Made by a program: the position numbers and the translations under genes. Below are positions 5,821-13,071 of a stretch of DNA of 25,156 bases, one piece after another (position 1 is the first letter of the stretch; every line of letters begins with the position of its first letter). The notes under the pieces were generated by a model. It was given only the letters and a program-made list of their open reading frames with translations, did no database searches and was not told where the DNA came from. The stretch comes from a virus. The stretch spans positions 1 to 25,156 of the IMG/VR virus record IMGVR_UViG_3300049811_000652; one strand, written 5' to 3'.

Positions 5821-8082
5821 ATGACCGATCGCAAGTTCACTGCCTCGAAGACCAGATCAAACCGCCCCGGCTGGAGCGTGACATTCCGGCACCCGGTTCG
5901 CCGAGACAGCCGAAATGAGTGGGGCCTCAAGGTCAGAAAGGGGCTTGGAACCTCCGACGATGCAGAAGCCGACCGACTGGTCGGGCAACTGAATGAACTG
6001 CTGCAGAACGAGTCCTGGTGGTCTGGCGATCGCCGCAAGGATGCAGCACTCGAGTTCGACGACATCGTGGTTTCCGCATTCTTCGACGGTATCGAAGCAG
6101 AAGTGCATGATGCGGAAGCGAGCCGCTCGGCCGTCATTGCTCTCCCCAACCGCGACGACGGCTACAGCACGGTCTTATTTCTCGGAACAACGGGAGCGGG
6201 CAAGACTACCTTGCTTCGCCATGTCATCGGTTCTGACCCGGAGACCGATCGTTTTCCGTCGACATCGACAGCCAAGACGACCACTGCCGATATCGAGATC
6301 GTCGTTGCACCCGGCGACTTCTCCGCTGCGGTGACGTTCATGCCAGAGCACGAGGTACGCGCGCACATTGATGAATGCATCGAGGAGGCTTGCCTCGAAG
6401 CGATCCAAGGCAAGTCGGACCCGAAAATCGCCGCAGCGCTTCTCGAGCATCGGGAGCAGCGGTTCCGCCTTTCGTACATTCTCGGCGGATGGAATACAGC
6501 CCACGAGAGCGACGACGACGATTTCGCTTTCGAAGACGAGCCAAAGCCGGACACGGCGATCAGCGAAGACGAGGAAGTCACGGCGGAAGAGATCGAGAAC
6601 CAACGCATCCGCCTGCTGGGCTTTGTCAATGCCATCAAGGACCTTGCGAAAGAGACGGGCACTTTCTGCGAGGCACAGATCGGTCGGCTCAGCGACGAAA
6701 AATCGGCTGATGGCAAGGCCGCCTGGCTTGAGCTGTTCGGCGTCGAAGCATTCAAGAACCCTCGCTTCTCGACGCTCGCGCTAGACCTGATGGACGAGGT
6801 AGCCGAGCGCTTCGACCGCATCGAGGTTGGGAACACCGAGCGATCCGCAACCGGGTGGCCGACCATCTGGACCTACAATAGCGACGACCGTGATGACTTC
6901 CTTGCGGCTGTTCGCTGGTTCTCGAGCAACCATCACAAGCAGTTCGGTCGGCTGCTCACGCCCCTTGTCGACGGAATCCGCGTTCAAGGACCACTCTACC
7001 CTGATCTTGATGAACAGGACGAAGAGTTGAAACTGGTGCTGCTGGACGGTCAGGGCCTTGGTCACACCGCAAGCAGTGTCTCCTCGGTTTCCACTCGCGT
7101 GACCAACAAGTTCTCGCGCGTCGATATGATCCTCCTGGTTGATAATGCGCAGCAGCCGATGCAGGCCGCCCCGCTTGCCCTCCTTCGAGCCGTTGGCAGC
7201 TCAGGCTTCGCAGACAAGCTAGCGATTGCCTTCACCCACTTTGATCAGGTCAAGGGTGCGAACCTTGGCTCTTTCGACCAGAAACGCGACCACGTCCTGG
7301 GCTCGGTCGGCAATGCCATCGTGAGCCTGCGCGACATTGTGGGTGCAGGTGTTGCTGGTGCTGTCGAACGGCAGGTCGATGGTCATTCCGTGTTTCTTGG
7401 CGGATTGGACAAGCCGACCGCCAAGCTGCCTAGTGGCTTCAAGCGCCAACTCGAGAAACTGGTCGAAATGATGCGCTCGTCGGGCGCACCGAGCGAAGAG
7501 ACGGACTGCAGCCCGATATACGAGCTAAAGGGCTTGGAAATCGCGATGCACGACGCAATCGACGCATTCAGAGATCCTTGGCGGGCTCGTCTGGGCATTT
7601 CCTACCACGATGGTATCTCCAAGGAGCACTGGACGAGGATCAAGGCCCTGAGCCGCCGCCTCGCTTCGCGTTGGGCGGACGAGTACGACAATCTGACACC
7701 AGTGGCCGATCTTCTCGCTCGGCTACAGGAGGAGGCATCAAAGTGGCTAGACCGACCTGCCGACTGGACGCGGCTTCCGCACACGGATGATGAACGCGAG
7801 TTGGCTCTCGACCGGATCCGCAGAACAGTATTCGCGCGCCTGTACGATCTGACAAAAACAAGGCTGACAGACGACCAAGTGACCGGCTGGCGAGAGGCAT
7901 TCGATCACAGTGGGCCAGGGTCAGCAATGCGCAGGGCCCACACGATTGAGACGATTCATGACGTGGCCGCGCCCCGGATCAGTGCCGCAATGACTGCGGA
8001 CGCACGTCTGTTCCTGAGCCGCCTGCATGAAATCCTACGTGAAGCGATCAAAGAAGCTGGAGGGCAGATCGCTTCAAGCTAA
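5821..8082 (+). CDS. Large P-loop GTPase-like protein of unknown function (cargo gene)
   Basis: This 753-aa cytosolic-looking protein has no signal or membrane segment. Residues 8-66 (SNRPGWSVTFRHPV, GLKVRKGLGTSDDAEADRLV) resemble the Arm DNA-binding N-terminus of tyrosine integrases, without any integrase catalytic domain. Residues 116-129 hold a Walker A/G1 motif (LFLGTTGAGKT). Residues about 146-160 (PSTSTAKTTTADIEIV) could be switch I. An acidic insert (DDDDFAFEDE region, about 230-260) follows. DGQG (409-412, after LVLL) fits G3, and THFD (472-475, after LAIAF) fits a G4-like motif. The rest is helical and ends at 753. This suggests a dynamin- or septin-like GTPase with long insertions. 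It lies opposite to the tail operon, between tail terminator and tail tube genes, with its own promoter. Its GC content (about 57%) is lower than that of its neighbours. Function is unknown; a phage-borne defence or host-takeover role is inference. Confidence 0.85.
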   Translation: MTDRKFTASKTRSNRPGWSVTFRHPVRRDSRNEWGLKVRKGLGTSDDAEADRLVGQLNELLQNESWWSGDRRKDAALEFDDIVVSAFFDGIEAEVHDAEASRSAVIALPNRDDGYSTVLFLGTTGAGKTTLLRHVIGSDPETDRFPSTSTAKTTTADIEIVVAPGDFSAAVTFMPEHEVRAHIDECIEEACLEAIQGKSDPKIAAALLEHREQRFRLSYILGGWNTAHESDDDDFAFEDEPKPDTAISEDEEVTAEEIENQRIRLLGFVNAIKDLAKETGTFCEAQIGRLSDEKSADGKAAWLELFGVEAFKNPRFSTLALDLMDEVAERFDRIEVGNTERSATGWPTIWTYNSDDRDDFLAAVRWFSSNHHKQFGRLLTPLVDGIRVQGPLYPDLDEQDEELKLVLLDGQGLGHTASSVSSVSTRVTNKFSRVDMILLVDNAQQPMQAAPLALLRAVGSSGFADKLAIAFTHFDQVKGANLGSFDQKRDHVLGSVGNAIVSLRDIVGAGVAGAVERQVDGHSVFLGGLDKPTAKLPSGFKRQLEKLVEMMRSSGAPSEETDCSPIYELKGLEIAMHDAIDAFRDPWRARLGISYHDGISKEHWTRIKALSRRLASRWADEYDNLTPVADLLARLQEEASKWLDRPADWTRLPHTDDERELALDRIRRTVFARLYDLTKTRLTDDQVTGWREAFDHSGPGSAMRRAHTIETIHDVAAPRISAAMTADARLFLSRLHEILREAIKEAGGQIASS

Positions 8083-8124
8083 GCGAATGCCAGAATGTCT
8101 GCACATCGAGCTTGCTAGCGTTGC

Positions 8125-8565
8125 TCAATTCAAGGGATCGGCGGTGTCGTAGGTCGCGACGATCACGACATCGGCGAAGCGGCCGGCTTGACTGCCCGTG
8201 GTCTCGATGTCCTCGGAGGACGGGGCCTCCGCCTCGATCCAGTCGACAAGCCCGCCGAGTCTGCGATTGGCGATGATCGCCGCACCAATGGCGGCAAGCA
8301 TCTCGTCGAGCACCTGTTCGCGCGTGAGCGTGGCGCTCTCGAATGCGGCGATCTCGACGGGAATGCGATGGGTGTAGAGGTAGGATACCGGCGAGAGCGG
8401 GACGTCGGGCTCGCCCGGATCGCCATCGCGGATCACGACCAGTCCCCCCGGCGGAATGCGCTCCGGTTTGGCGAGATTGCGCTTCACCTCCGCGCCCGGC
8501 AGGGCATCGGCGACGAGCGCCTTGACCGCGCCGAGGACGGTTTCGCGTTTCGAGGGCATGGACAA
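8125..8565 (-). CDS. Tail terminator-like (tail completion) protein
   Basis: This 146-aa protein (144 aa from the internal ATG at 8559) sits between the DUF6441 gene and, beyond the inserted cargo gene, the tail tube gene. That is where siphoviruses carry the terminator that caps the finished tail and joins the head. The sequence (RIPPGGLVVIRDGDPGEPDV, HRIPVEIAAFESA, LDEMLAAIGAAI) is like a protein widely annotated in alphaproteobacterial prophages and gene transfer agents, sometimes mislabelled 'acyl-CoA transferase'. The 441-nt frame begins at TTG 8565, only 7 nt after the preceding gene's TGA. Neither start has a strong Shine-Dalgarno, so translational coupling is likely. Confidence 0.75.
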   Translation of the reverse strand: MSMPSKRETVLGAVKALVADALPGAEVKRNLAKPERIPPGGLVVIRDGDPGEPDVPLSPVSYLYTHRIPVEIAAFESATLTREQVLDEMLAAIGAAIIANRRLGGLVDWIEAEAPSSEDIETTGSQAGRFADVVIVATYDTADPLN

Positions 8566-8572
8566 AGAGCTT

Positions 8573-9205
8573 TCAGGATCGCGGCCAGTGCCGCGCGATC
8601 AGGGTTGGCACGCGCGCGGCTTGCCGCCTGGCGATCGCATCAATGTTGAGCCGCTTGCGCAGCATGACCTGGGGCACGAGCAGGAACACGATCACGGTTG
8701 AATGACCGGTCTTGCGCCTGTTCGCTGCCGCCAATCCTCGCGTGTTGAGGCGAGCCGTATCGGCGACCAGCAGCGAAGGGCCGTGCTTGCGGTAGACGAA
8801 GCGCAGCCGCATGCCGGTGCGTCGCTCCCAGCCGCCGGGCGTGATGCGTGACGCGCGCCCGTTCGGCCCACGCCCACGCGCTCCTGCGGCTGGTGTCGGG
8901 ATCGCCAGCCAGAAACCTCGCGCTGATCGGATCGTGACGCCGCGATCAAAGGCGTCGATCAGCTTCGGGGCCTTCGACCAGACGAAGGCTGCGGCCTCGA
9001 CGCTTTCGCCGACCTCGGGGAACACCTTGCCCCGCCATGTCCGCGAGAGGCGTTCGCCAAGTCCCCACGCCACCACGTCTTCGCGCAAGCGCTCTTTCAA
9101 CTCGGTTGACGCGTCGCGCATCGCGGATGTGACGGCGCGCTCGATCCCCTGCTGCGTGCCCGCCAGCGCCTTGCGCATGTCGGGACTTTCGATGCTGAAG
9201 CGCAT
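8573..9205 (-). CDS. DUF6441 family phage structural protein
   Basis: This 210-aa protein matches the DUF6441 family found in the head-tail connector region of alphaproteobacterial prophages. Recognisable features are the start MRFSIESPDMRKAL, an N-terminal amphipathic helix (TSAMRDASTELKERLREDVV), the WRGKVFPEVGESVEAAAFVW core, FWLAIPTPAAG, and the basic C-terminus (RRKTGHSTVIVFLLVPQVML). Its place between the gpFII-like attachment protein and tail terminator suggests a minor tail or neck component, comparable with HK97 gp10-type proteins. It overlaps neither neighbour: 4 nt separate it from the upstream stop and 7 nt from the next start. No catalytic motif is visible. Confidence 0.8.
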   Translation of the reverse strand: MRFSIESPDMRKALAGTQQGIERAVTSAMRDASTELKERLREDVVAWGLGERLSRTWRGKVFPEVGESVEAAAFVWSKAPKLIDAFDRGVTIRSARGFWLAIPTPAAGARGRGPNGRASRITPGGWERRTGMRLRFVYRKHGPSLLVADTARLNTRGLAAANRRKTGHSTVIVFLLVPQVMLRKRLNIDAIARRQAARVPTLIARHWPRS

Positions 9206-9209
9206 GGGG

Positions 9210-9524
9210 TCAGACCTTCACCGCCTCACAGGTGAGAACGAGCCCCACGGGATCGGATGAGGGCGTCCCAATGACCTTGAAGGTGTCCGCGCCGATCACC
9301 ACGAGATCACCTTCCTCGATTGCAGCGGCTTCCGTCCGGCGCAGGTCGATGAGAACGGTCGCCATCAAGGCGCGGGATGCGCCGAACTCGACCACGGCAT
9401 CCGGGTGGCGGCGGATGACGCGAATGGGGACACCCGGGCCGACGCCGCCCGCCTGCCAGAGCGCGGTCTCGCTAAGGTTCGGATCGGAGAACAGGGTGTC
9501 GAGCGCAGCACGGAAGGCCTCCAC
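9210..9524 (-). CDS. Head-tail attachment protein (gpFII-like)
   Basis: This 104-aa protein begins at GTG 9524, with AAGGAAAGGG just upstream. Its beta-rich sequence (ALDTLFSDPNLSETALWQAG, VPIRVIRRHPDAVVEFG, EEGDLVVIGADTFKVIG) fits the Phage_attach/gpFII family, small proteins that bind the completed head connector and form the docking site for the tail. Length is typical for the family (about 100-120 aa). It stands directly before DUF6441. The capsid decoration gene lies on the other side of the inserted Xre-RES module. Confidence 0.8.
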   Translation of the reverse strand: MEAFRAALDTLFSDPNLSETALWQAGGVGPGVPIRVIRRHPDAVVEFGASRALMATVLIDLRRTEAAAIEEGDLVVIGADTFKVIGTPSSDPVGLVLTCEAVKV

Positions 9525-9553
9525 CGATTTCCCTTTCCTTAGGAAGTTTCATG

Positions 9554-9577
9554 TTATATAGTTTCTCCAGAAAGGAG
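9554..9577 (+). promoter_or_regulatory. Putative -10 and Shine-Dalgarno of the Xre-RES operon
   Basis: TATAGT (9557-9562) matches five of six -10 bases and lies 27 bp upstream of the chosen ATG. I see no convincing -35 17 bp before it. AAAGGAG (9571-9577) is 6 nt before ATG 9584 and decides that start over the ATG at 9551 and 9578. The -10 lies in a short AT-rich patch (GTTTCATGTTATATAGTTTC) between the divergent phage gene and the antitoxin, a plausible site for autorepression. Confidence 0.45.
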
Positions 9578-9583
9578 ATGCCC

Positions 9584-9964
9584 ATGACGGTCCTTTTGTC
9601 TGCCGCCACCCGCCCGGAAGCCGGCCCGGTCGTCACCAAGGCTGTTCTTCGTGCCGCGGATCAGTTGGGCGTGACCGCCCGGATCCTCGCCACCGTCATC
9701 GGTGTCAGCGAGGCGACGGTCTCGCGCATGAAGCGCGGGGAATTCGGTCTTGAGCCTGGGACGAAGCCGTTCGAGCTGGCGGTCCTCTTCGTGCGCCTGT
9801 TCCGCTCCCTAGACGCGATTGCGGGAGGCGACGCCAGGGTCGCGGCAAGCTGGCTCGTCAATCCCAACACCGCTCTCGACGCTCAGCCGATCGAGAAGGT
9901 GCAAACCGTGAGCGGACTTGCCGATGTCATCGCCTATCTGGACGCGCGTCGCGCTCTCGTCTGA
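9584..9964 (+). CDS. MbcA/ParS/Xre family antitoxin of a RES toxin system
   Basis: This 126-aa antitoxin neutralises the RES toxin encoded next to it and usually represses its own operon. Residues about 20-52 form an Xre-like helix-turn-helix (LRAADQLGVTARILATVIGV, SEATVSRMKRG). Residues about 65-126 carry the MbcA/ParS toxin-binding (DUF2384) domain, with the signature 'AASWLVNPNTALDAQPIEKV' and 'VIAYLDARRALV' at the C-terminus. The ATG at 9584 follows AAAGGAG by 6 nt. It overlaps the toxin start by about 41 nt. The pair runs opposite to the surrounding structural genes. Confidence 0.9.
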   Translation: MTVLLSAATRPEAGPVVTKAVLRAADQLGVTARILATVIGVSEATVSRMKRGEFGLEPGTKPFELAVLFVRLFRSLDAIAGGDARVAASWLVNPNTALDAQPIEKVQTVSGLADVIAYLDARRALV

Positions 9965-10700
9965 GTTCCGCCGCTTCGACGGCGCGTGCTGGCGGCTCGT
10001 CGAGGCCCAGCACCGCGTCTCGACCTTGAAGCTGACCGACTCCCTCTCCGAACAGGCCTTGCTCGAAGACCTGATCGAAGAGACGAAACCGACGATCCCG
10101 CCGGACTGCCGCCATCTCGATTTCCTGCTGGCGACGCCGTTCCGATATGGCGCGATCTATCCGACAGGGTCCCGCTTTCGGCGTGCAGGGCGCACGCTTG
10201 GCGTCTACTACGCGGCAGAATACCCAACGACCGCTGTCGCCGAGATGGCGTTCTACCGGCTGCTGTTCTTCGCCGAGTCGCCCGCCACGCCGTGGCCCTC
10301 CGATGCAGCCGAGTACACGGCCTTCTCGGCTGCGGTGTCGAGCGTGCGGCTGCTCGATCTGATGAGCGAACCGCTCTCGCAAGACAGTGTCCTCTGGACG
10401 GATCTCACCGACTACGGTCCCTGCCAGGCCTTCTCTGACGCCGCCCGAGCGGCGGATGCTGACGTGATCCGCTACCAGTCGGTGCGCGATCCGGATCGAC
10501 GGGCCAATCTCGCGATCCTGATGTGCCGCGCCTTCGCAAGGCCCGCGCCGGTCGACCGGCAGACTTGGCGCATTCGGCTAAGCCCATCCGGCGTCCAGGC
10601 CATATGCGAGTTCCCTCGACAGGGGGTTGAGTTTCCGCGTGGAACCTTCGCCGCCGATCCGCGGATCGCGGCCCTCAATTGGGACCGTGGCGACCTTTAG
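9924..10700 (+). CDS. RES domain toxin (NAD+-degrading)
   Basis: This 258-aa toxin belongs to the RES family, which depletes cellular NAD+ by hydrolysis or phosphorolysis and arrests growth. Recognisable parts are the N-terminal WRLVEAQHRVSTLKL, FRYGAIYPTGSRFRR, the core GVYYAAEYPTTAVAEMAFYR with the conserved Glu (about E107), and RYQSVRDPDRRANLAIL with the conserved Ser (about S186), giving the R-E-S residues. ATG 9924 is chosen because GAGCGGA lies about 8 nt upstream; a TTG at 9918 is an alternative. It is translationally coupled to the antitoxin. Its TAG overlaps the TAA of the convergent DUF2190 gene, so the module fits into the structural operon with no spare sequence on this side. Confidence 0.9.
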   Translation: MSSPIWTRVALSSEFRRFDGACWRLVEAQHRVSTLKLTDSLSEQALLEDLIEETKPTIPPDCRHLDFLLATPFRYGAIYPTGSRFRRAGRTLGVYYAAEYPTTAVAEMAFYRLLFFAESPATPWPSDAAEYTAFSAAVSSVRLLDLMSEPLSQDSVLWTDLTDYGPCQAFSDAARAADADVIRYQSVRDPDRRANLAILMCRAFARPAPVDRQTWRIRLSPSGVQAICEFPRQGVEFPRGTFAADPRIAALNWDRGDL

Positions 10701-11032
10701 GCCACCCCGTTCAGCCGAACGCGGCCGATCGTATCGTTGGCGCCGCCTGCCACCGGTTCGGTCGCAGAGCCGATCAGGGTGTTCGATGCGACGACGGTCG
10801 TCGCGAGACGGGCGGCGTTGTCCCAGTAGATGCGCGCGCCGACGGCCCATGCCTGGGACGGCGCCTTGCGCAGTTCGACGACGCCCTCGGTAAGGGTTTC
10901 GACCTCGGCGTTAATGGCCGCCGATCCGGTCGCGATGCCGAAGATCGCGCCGACCAGCAGTCCATCGCCGGAGGCGACCGCATAGGGGGCGGGAAGCGTG
11001 ATGGTGTTGCCGGGCTGGATGTAGCCGCGCAT
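10697..11032 (-). CDS. DUF2190 family capsid decoration/stabilising protein
   Basis: This 111-aa protein starts at ATG 11032 behind GGAG (7-9 nt). Its all-beta, Gly/Ala/Val-rich sequence (RGYIQPGNTITLPAPYAVAS, GDGLLVGAIFGIAT, AINAEVETLTEGVVEL, VGARIYWDN) matches DUF2190 proteins. These are encoded just after the major capsid gene in many prophages and are thought to decorate or stabilise the shell. The sequence is full length. Its stop shares bases with the stop of the convergent RES toxin gene. The upstream capsid gene ends 48 nt away. Confidence 0.85.
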   Translation of the reverse strand: MRGYIQPGNTITLPAPYAVASGDGLLVGAIFGIATGSAAINAEVETLTEGVVELRKAPSQAWAVGARIYWDNAARLATTVVASNTLIGSATEPVAGGANDTIGRVRLNGVA

Positions 11033-11080
11033 GGGACTTCTCCGAGAATGTCAGGTGTTGGGGAAGAGTTCCGGCGGCAA

Positions 11081-13060
11081 TCACGCGCCGGGATTGCGGT
11101 AGAGGCCGCGCCAGTCGATCGCCTTCGCGCCGAAGTCGAGGCGGCACTTGATCTCGACACCGTCGACATCGAAGCCGTTGCGCGTCTCGATGTAGGCGCC
11201 TTGCTGGCCTTCGAGATAGGCGTATTCGATGGTGTCGATCTGGGCGGGGTTGGCGGCGAGATACCAGGCCGTGAGGCTCGCGGCATCGAGACGAGGCTCG
11301 GAGATCGGCGTCAGGGTGCGGATAGAGGACGGCACCACGTTGCCGGTCTGGGCGGGCACGAGGTTCTGCGCCACCAGCTGCTCGGCGGCGAGTTCGAGCG
11401 ATGCCGGCACGATCAGATAGGCGGGCCGGACATTGAGGATCGTCTTCTTGTCGAGGCCGGTCTGGCGGGCCATGGCCGCACGCGCCGCGCCGATCGCAGT
11501 GACGCTGAGCGCGGTGGCCGGGTTCGCCAGATTGCCGTGGTTCTGGTGGAACAGCGCGATGGAATCGCTCATGGCGGCGTTGGCCAGGATGATGCCCCAG
11601 ACCACATCGCTCTCCAGCGTCGCGATCGCCGTGCCATACATCGCCGGAATGCGGGTGAAGGCATCGAGATCGTCGTTGATGAGGACCTGCCGGGTGACCG
11701 CGACGACGCGCCCGTAGGTCTCGACCCGGTAGCTTTCGCGCCCTTCGGCGAGGGTGCCGCGCTTGAACTCGCCGCCTTCGTTCACCTTCACGAGCTGCGG
11801 CGCTTCTCCGAGCTGGACACGATGCATCGCCTTGAAGTCGGTCGCGAGCACCTGCCGGCAGAAGGGGACATAGGTGCGCGTATAGGCATCATAGGCCTGC
11901 CGGAGCGTCTTGCCCGTCACAGCGGCGAGGACCTCGGGAAAGTCCGAGGTGGAGTGAAGAGCGCGGGTGGCGATCTCGTCGCGCGACATGCCCCGGACAT
12001 TGACGCCCGAGCTTGAGAGGAACTCGCGGGCATGCTCCACGAGCGTCATGCCGCGATACTCCCGCGCCGGTTCACTCAGAGGGAAGAGCGTCGGCGAGTA
12101 CCGGTGCAGAAGAGCGTTCGACACGGCGTCGCGACGGGTGACGCGTTCGTCGCGGCCGCCGAGCGGGATGCTGACCTGAGGCGAAACCCGCGTCTTCTCG
12201 GCATCGGTCGCGACCTTGTCGAGGATCTCGCTGCGCGCAGCGTCGAGCGTGACACCGCGCTTGACCAGATCGTCGGCGAAACTGCGCTCGAGGTGCAGGC
12301 GACCTGCAAGATCGTAGATGGTTCCGACACGTTCGCGTTCGGAATCGCGCGCGCGGGCGGCGATCGTCTCAGCATCGATCACCGGCGCGCTCGATGCGCG
12401 ATCCTGCGGTTCAGGCGCGGCCTGGCGCGTCTGCGTTTCGGCATTGTCGGTCACAGCGTCGTCCATGGCTGCTTTCTCCTTGGATGGAGCGTCGGCGCGG
12501 TGGACGACGCAGGGGTGAAGGGGCAAAGAACTTTCGGAGGATTTCTCGGAGCGGAAACCCGCCGCCGGATCAGCGCCGATCGGCACTGCGGAAATCTCGA
12601 AGGGCGTCCAATCGACCGCGCGCCACAGCTCGGGCGCGCCGGCCTGCTTGGTGACCTCGAAGCGATGGACCTGGTAGCCGATCGACACCGCACGGATGTG
12701 CCCGGCCTCGACGTCCTTCCAGAGCGACTCGACCTCGGCCCGGTCGGAGAAGCGGACACGGGCGACGCCTCGTCCATTCTCGATGCGGGCGCTGCCCGGC
12801 AAGACCGAACCGATGACGCTGTCGAGCGCGGAGGCGTCATGCACCTTCAGGAGTGGCGCGCCCGCGTTGAGGCGATCGAGGCGGACGGAGCGTGGGTCCA
12901 TCGCCAGTTCCTCGTCGAACGGATCGCCGAAGAAGGGATTGCGGCGCACGCGAGCACCAGTGGACCAGACCACCTCGATGGTGCGCTCGGCCGCATCGAT
13001 CGACGCAGGCAACAGGTCCGCCGCCCGCGTCAGCGGTGGCAGGTCGATATGTCGGTTCAT
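11081..13060 (-). CDS. Prohead protease / major capsid protein fusion
   Basis: This 659-aa protein combines the maturation protease and shell subunit that most phages encode separately. Residues about 25-175 form a herpesvirus-type prohead serine protease domain, with a likely catalytic His at 74 (LLKVHD), Ser at 126 (RAVSIGY) and the FEISAVPIGAD motif. Residues 180-320 are a charged linker resembling a scaffold/delta domain (KEKAAMDDAVTDNAETQTRQ, then helical RARDSERERVGTIYDLAG). Residues about 330-655 form the capsid fold (YRGMTLVEHAREFL, DFPEVLAAVTGKTL, FALFHQNHGN-like motif, AAEQLVAQNLVPAQ). The whole matches the known protease/capsid fusion family. ATG 13060 follows the portal stop by 11 nt with only a weak Shine-Dalgarno. 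Confidence 0.93.
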   Translation of the reverse strand: MNRHIDLPPLTRAADLLPASIDAAERTIEVVWSTGARVRRNPFFGDPFDEELAMDPRSVRLDRLNAGAPLLKVHDASALDSVIGSVLPGSARIENGRGVARVRFSDRAEVESLWKDVEAGHIRAVSIGYQVHRFEVTKQAGAPELWRAVDWTPFEISAVPIGADPAAGFRSEKSSESSLPLHPCVVHRADAPSKEKAAMDDAVTDNAETQTRQAAPEPQDRASSAPVIDAETIAARARDSERERVGTIYDLAGRLHLERSFADDLVKRGVTLDAARSEILDKVATDAEKTRVSPQVSIPLGGRDERVTRRDAVSNALLHRYSPTLFPLSEPAREYRGMTLVEHAREFLSSSGVNVRGMSRDEIATRALHSTSDFPEVLAAVTGKTLRQAYDAYTRTYVPFCRQVLATDFKAMHRVQLGEAPQLVKVNEGGEFKRGTLAEGRESYRVETYGRVVAVTRQVLINDDLDAFTRIPAMYGTAIATLESDVVWGIILANAAMSDSIALFHQNHGNLANPATALSVTAIGAARAAMARQTGLDKKTILNVRPAYLIVPASLELAAEQLVAQNLVPAQTGNVVPSSIRTLTPISEPRLDAASLTAWYLAANPAQIDTIEYAYLEGQQGAYIETRNGFDVDGVEIKCRLDFGAKAIDWRGLYRNPGA

Positions 13061-13071
13061 GTTGCGAAAGC

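Noticed and set aside
5738-8124. Possible transposon or integrative unit around the GTPase-like gene, with terminal repeats
   Set aside because: The inverted decamers lie only on the 5' side; nothing matching was found at 8083-8124, so no element ends can be defined.
10679-12016. Plus-strand 445-codon frame after the RES toxin
   Set aside because: Antisense to the DUF2190 and capsid genes; the His/Arg/Asp/Gly-rich composition is typical of shadow frames.
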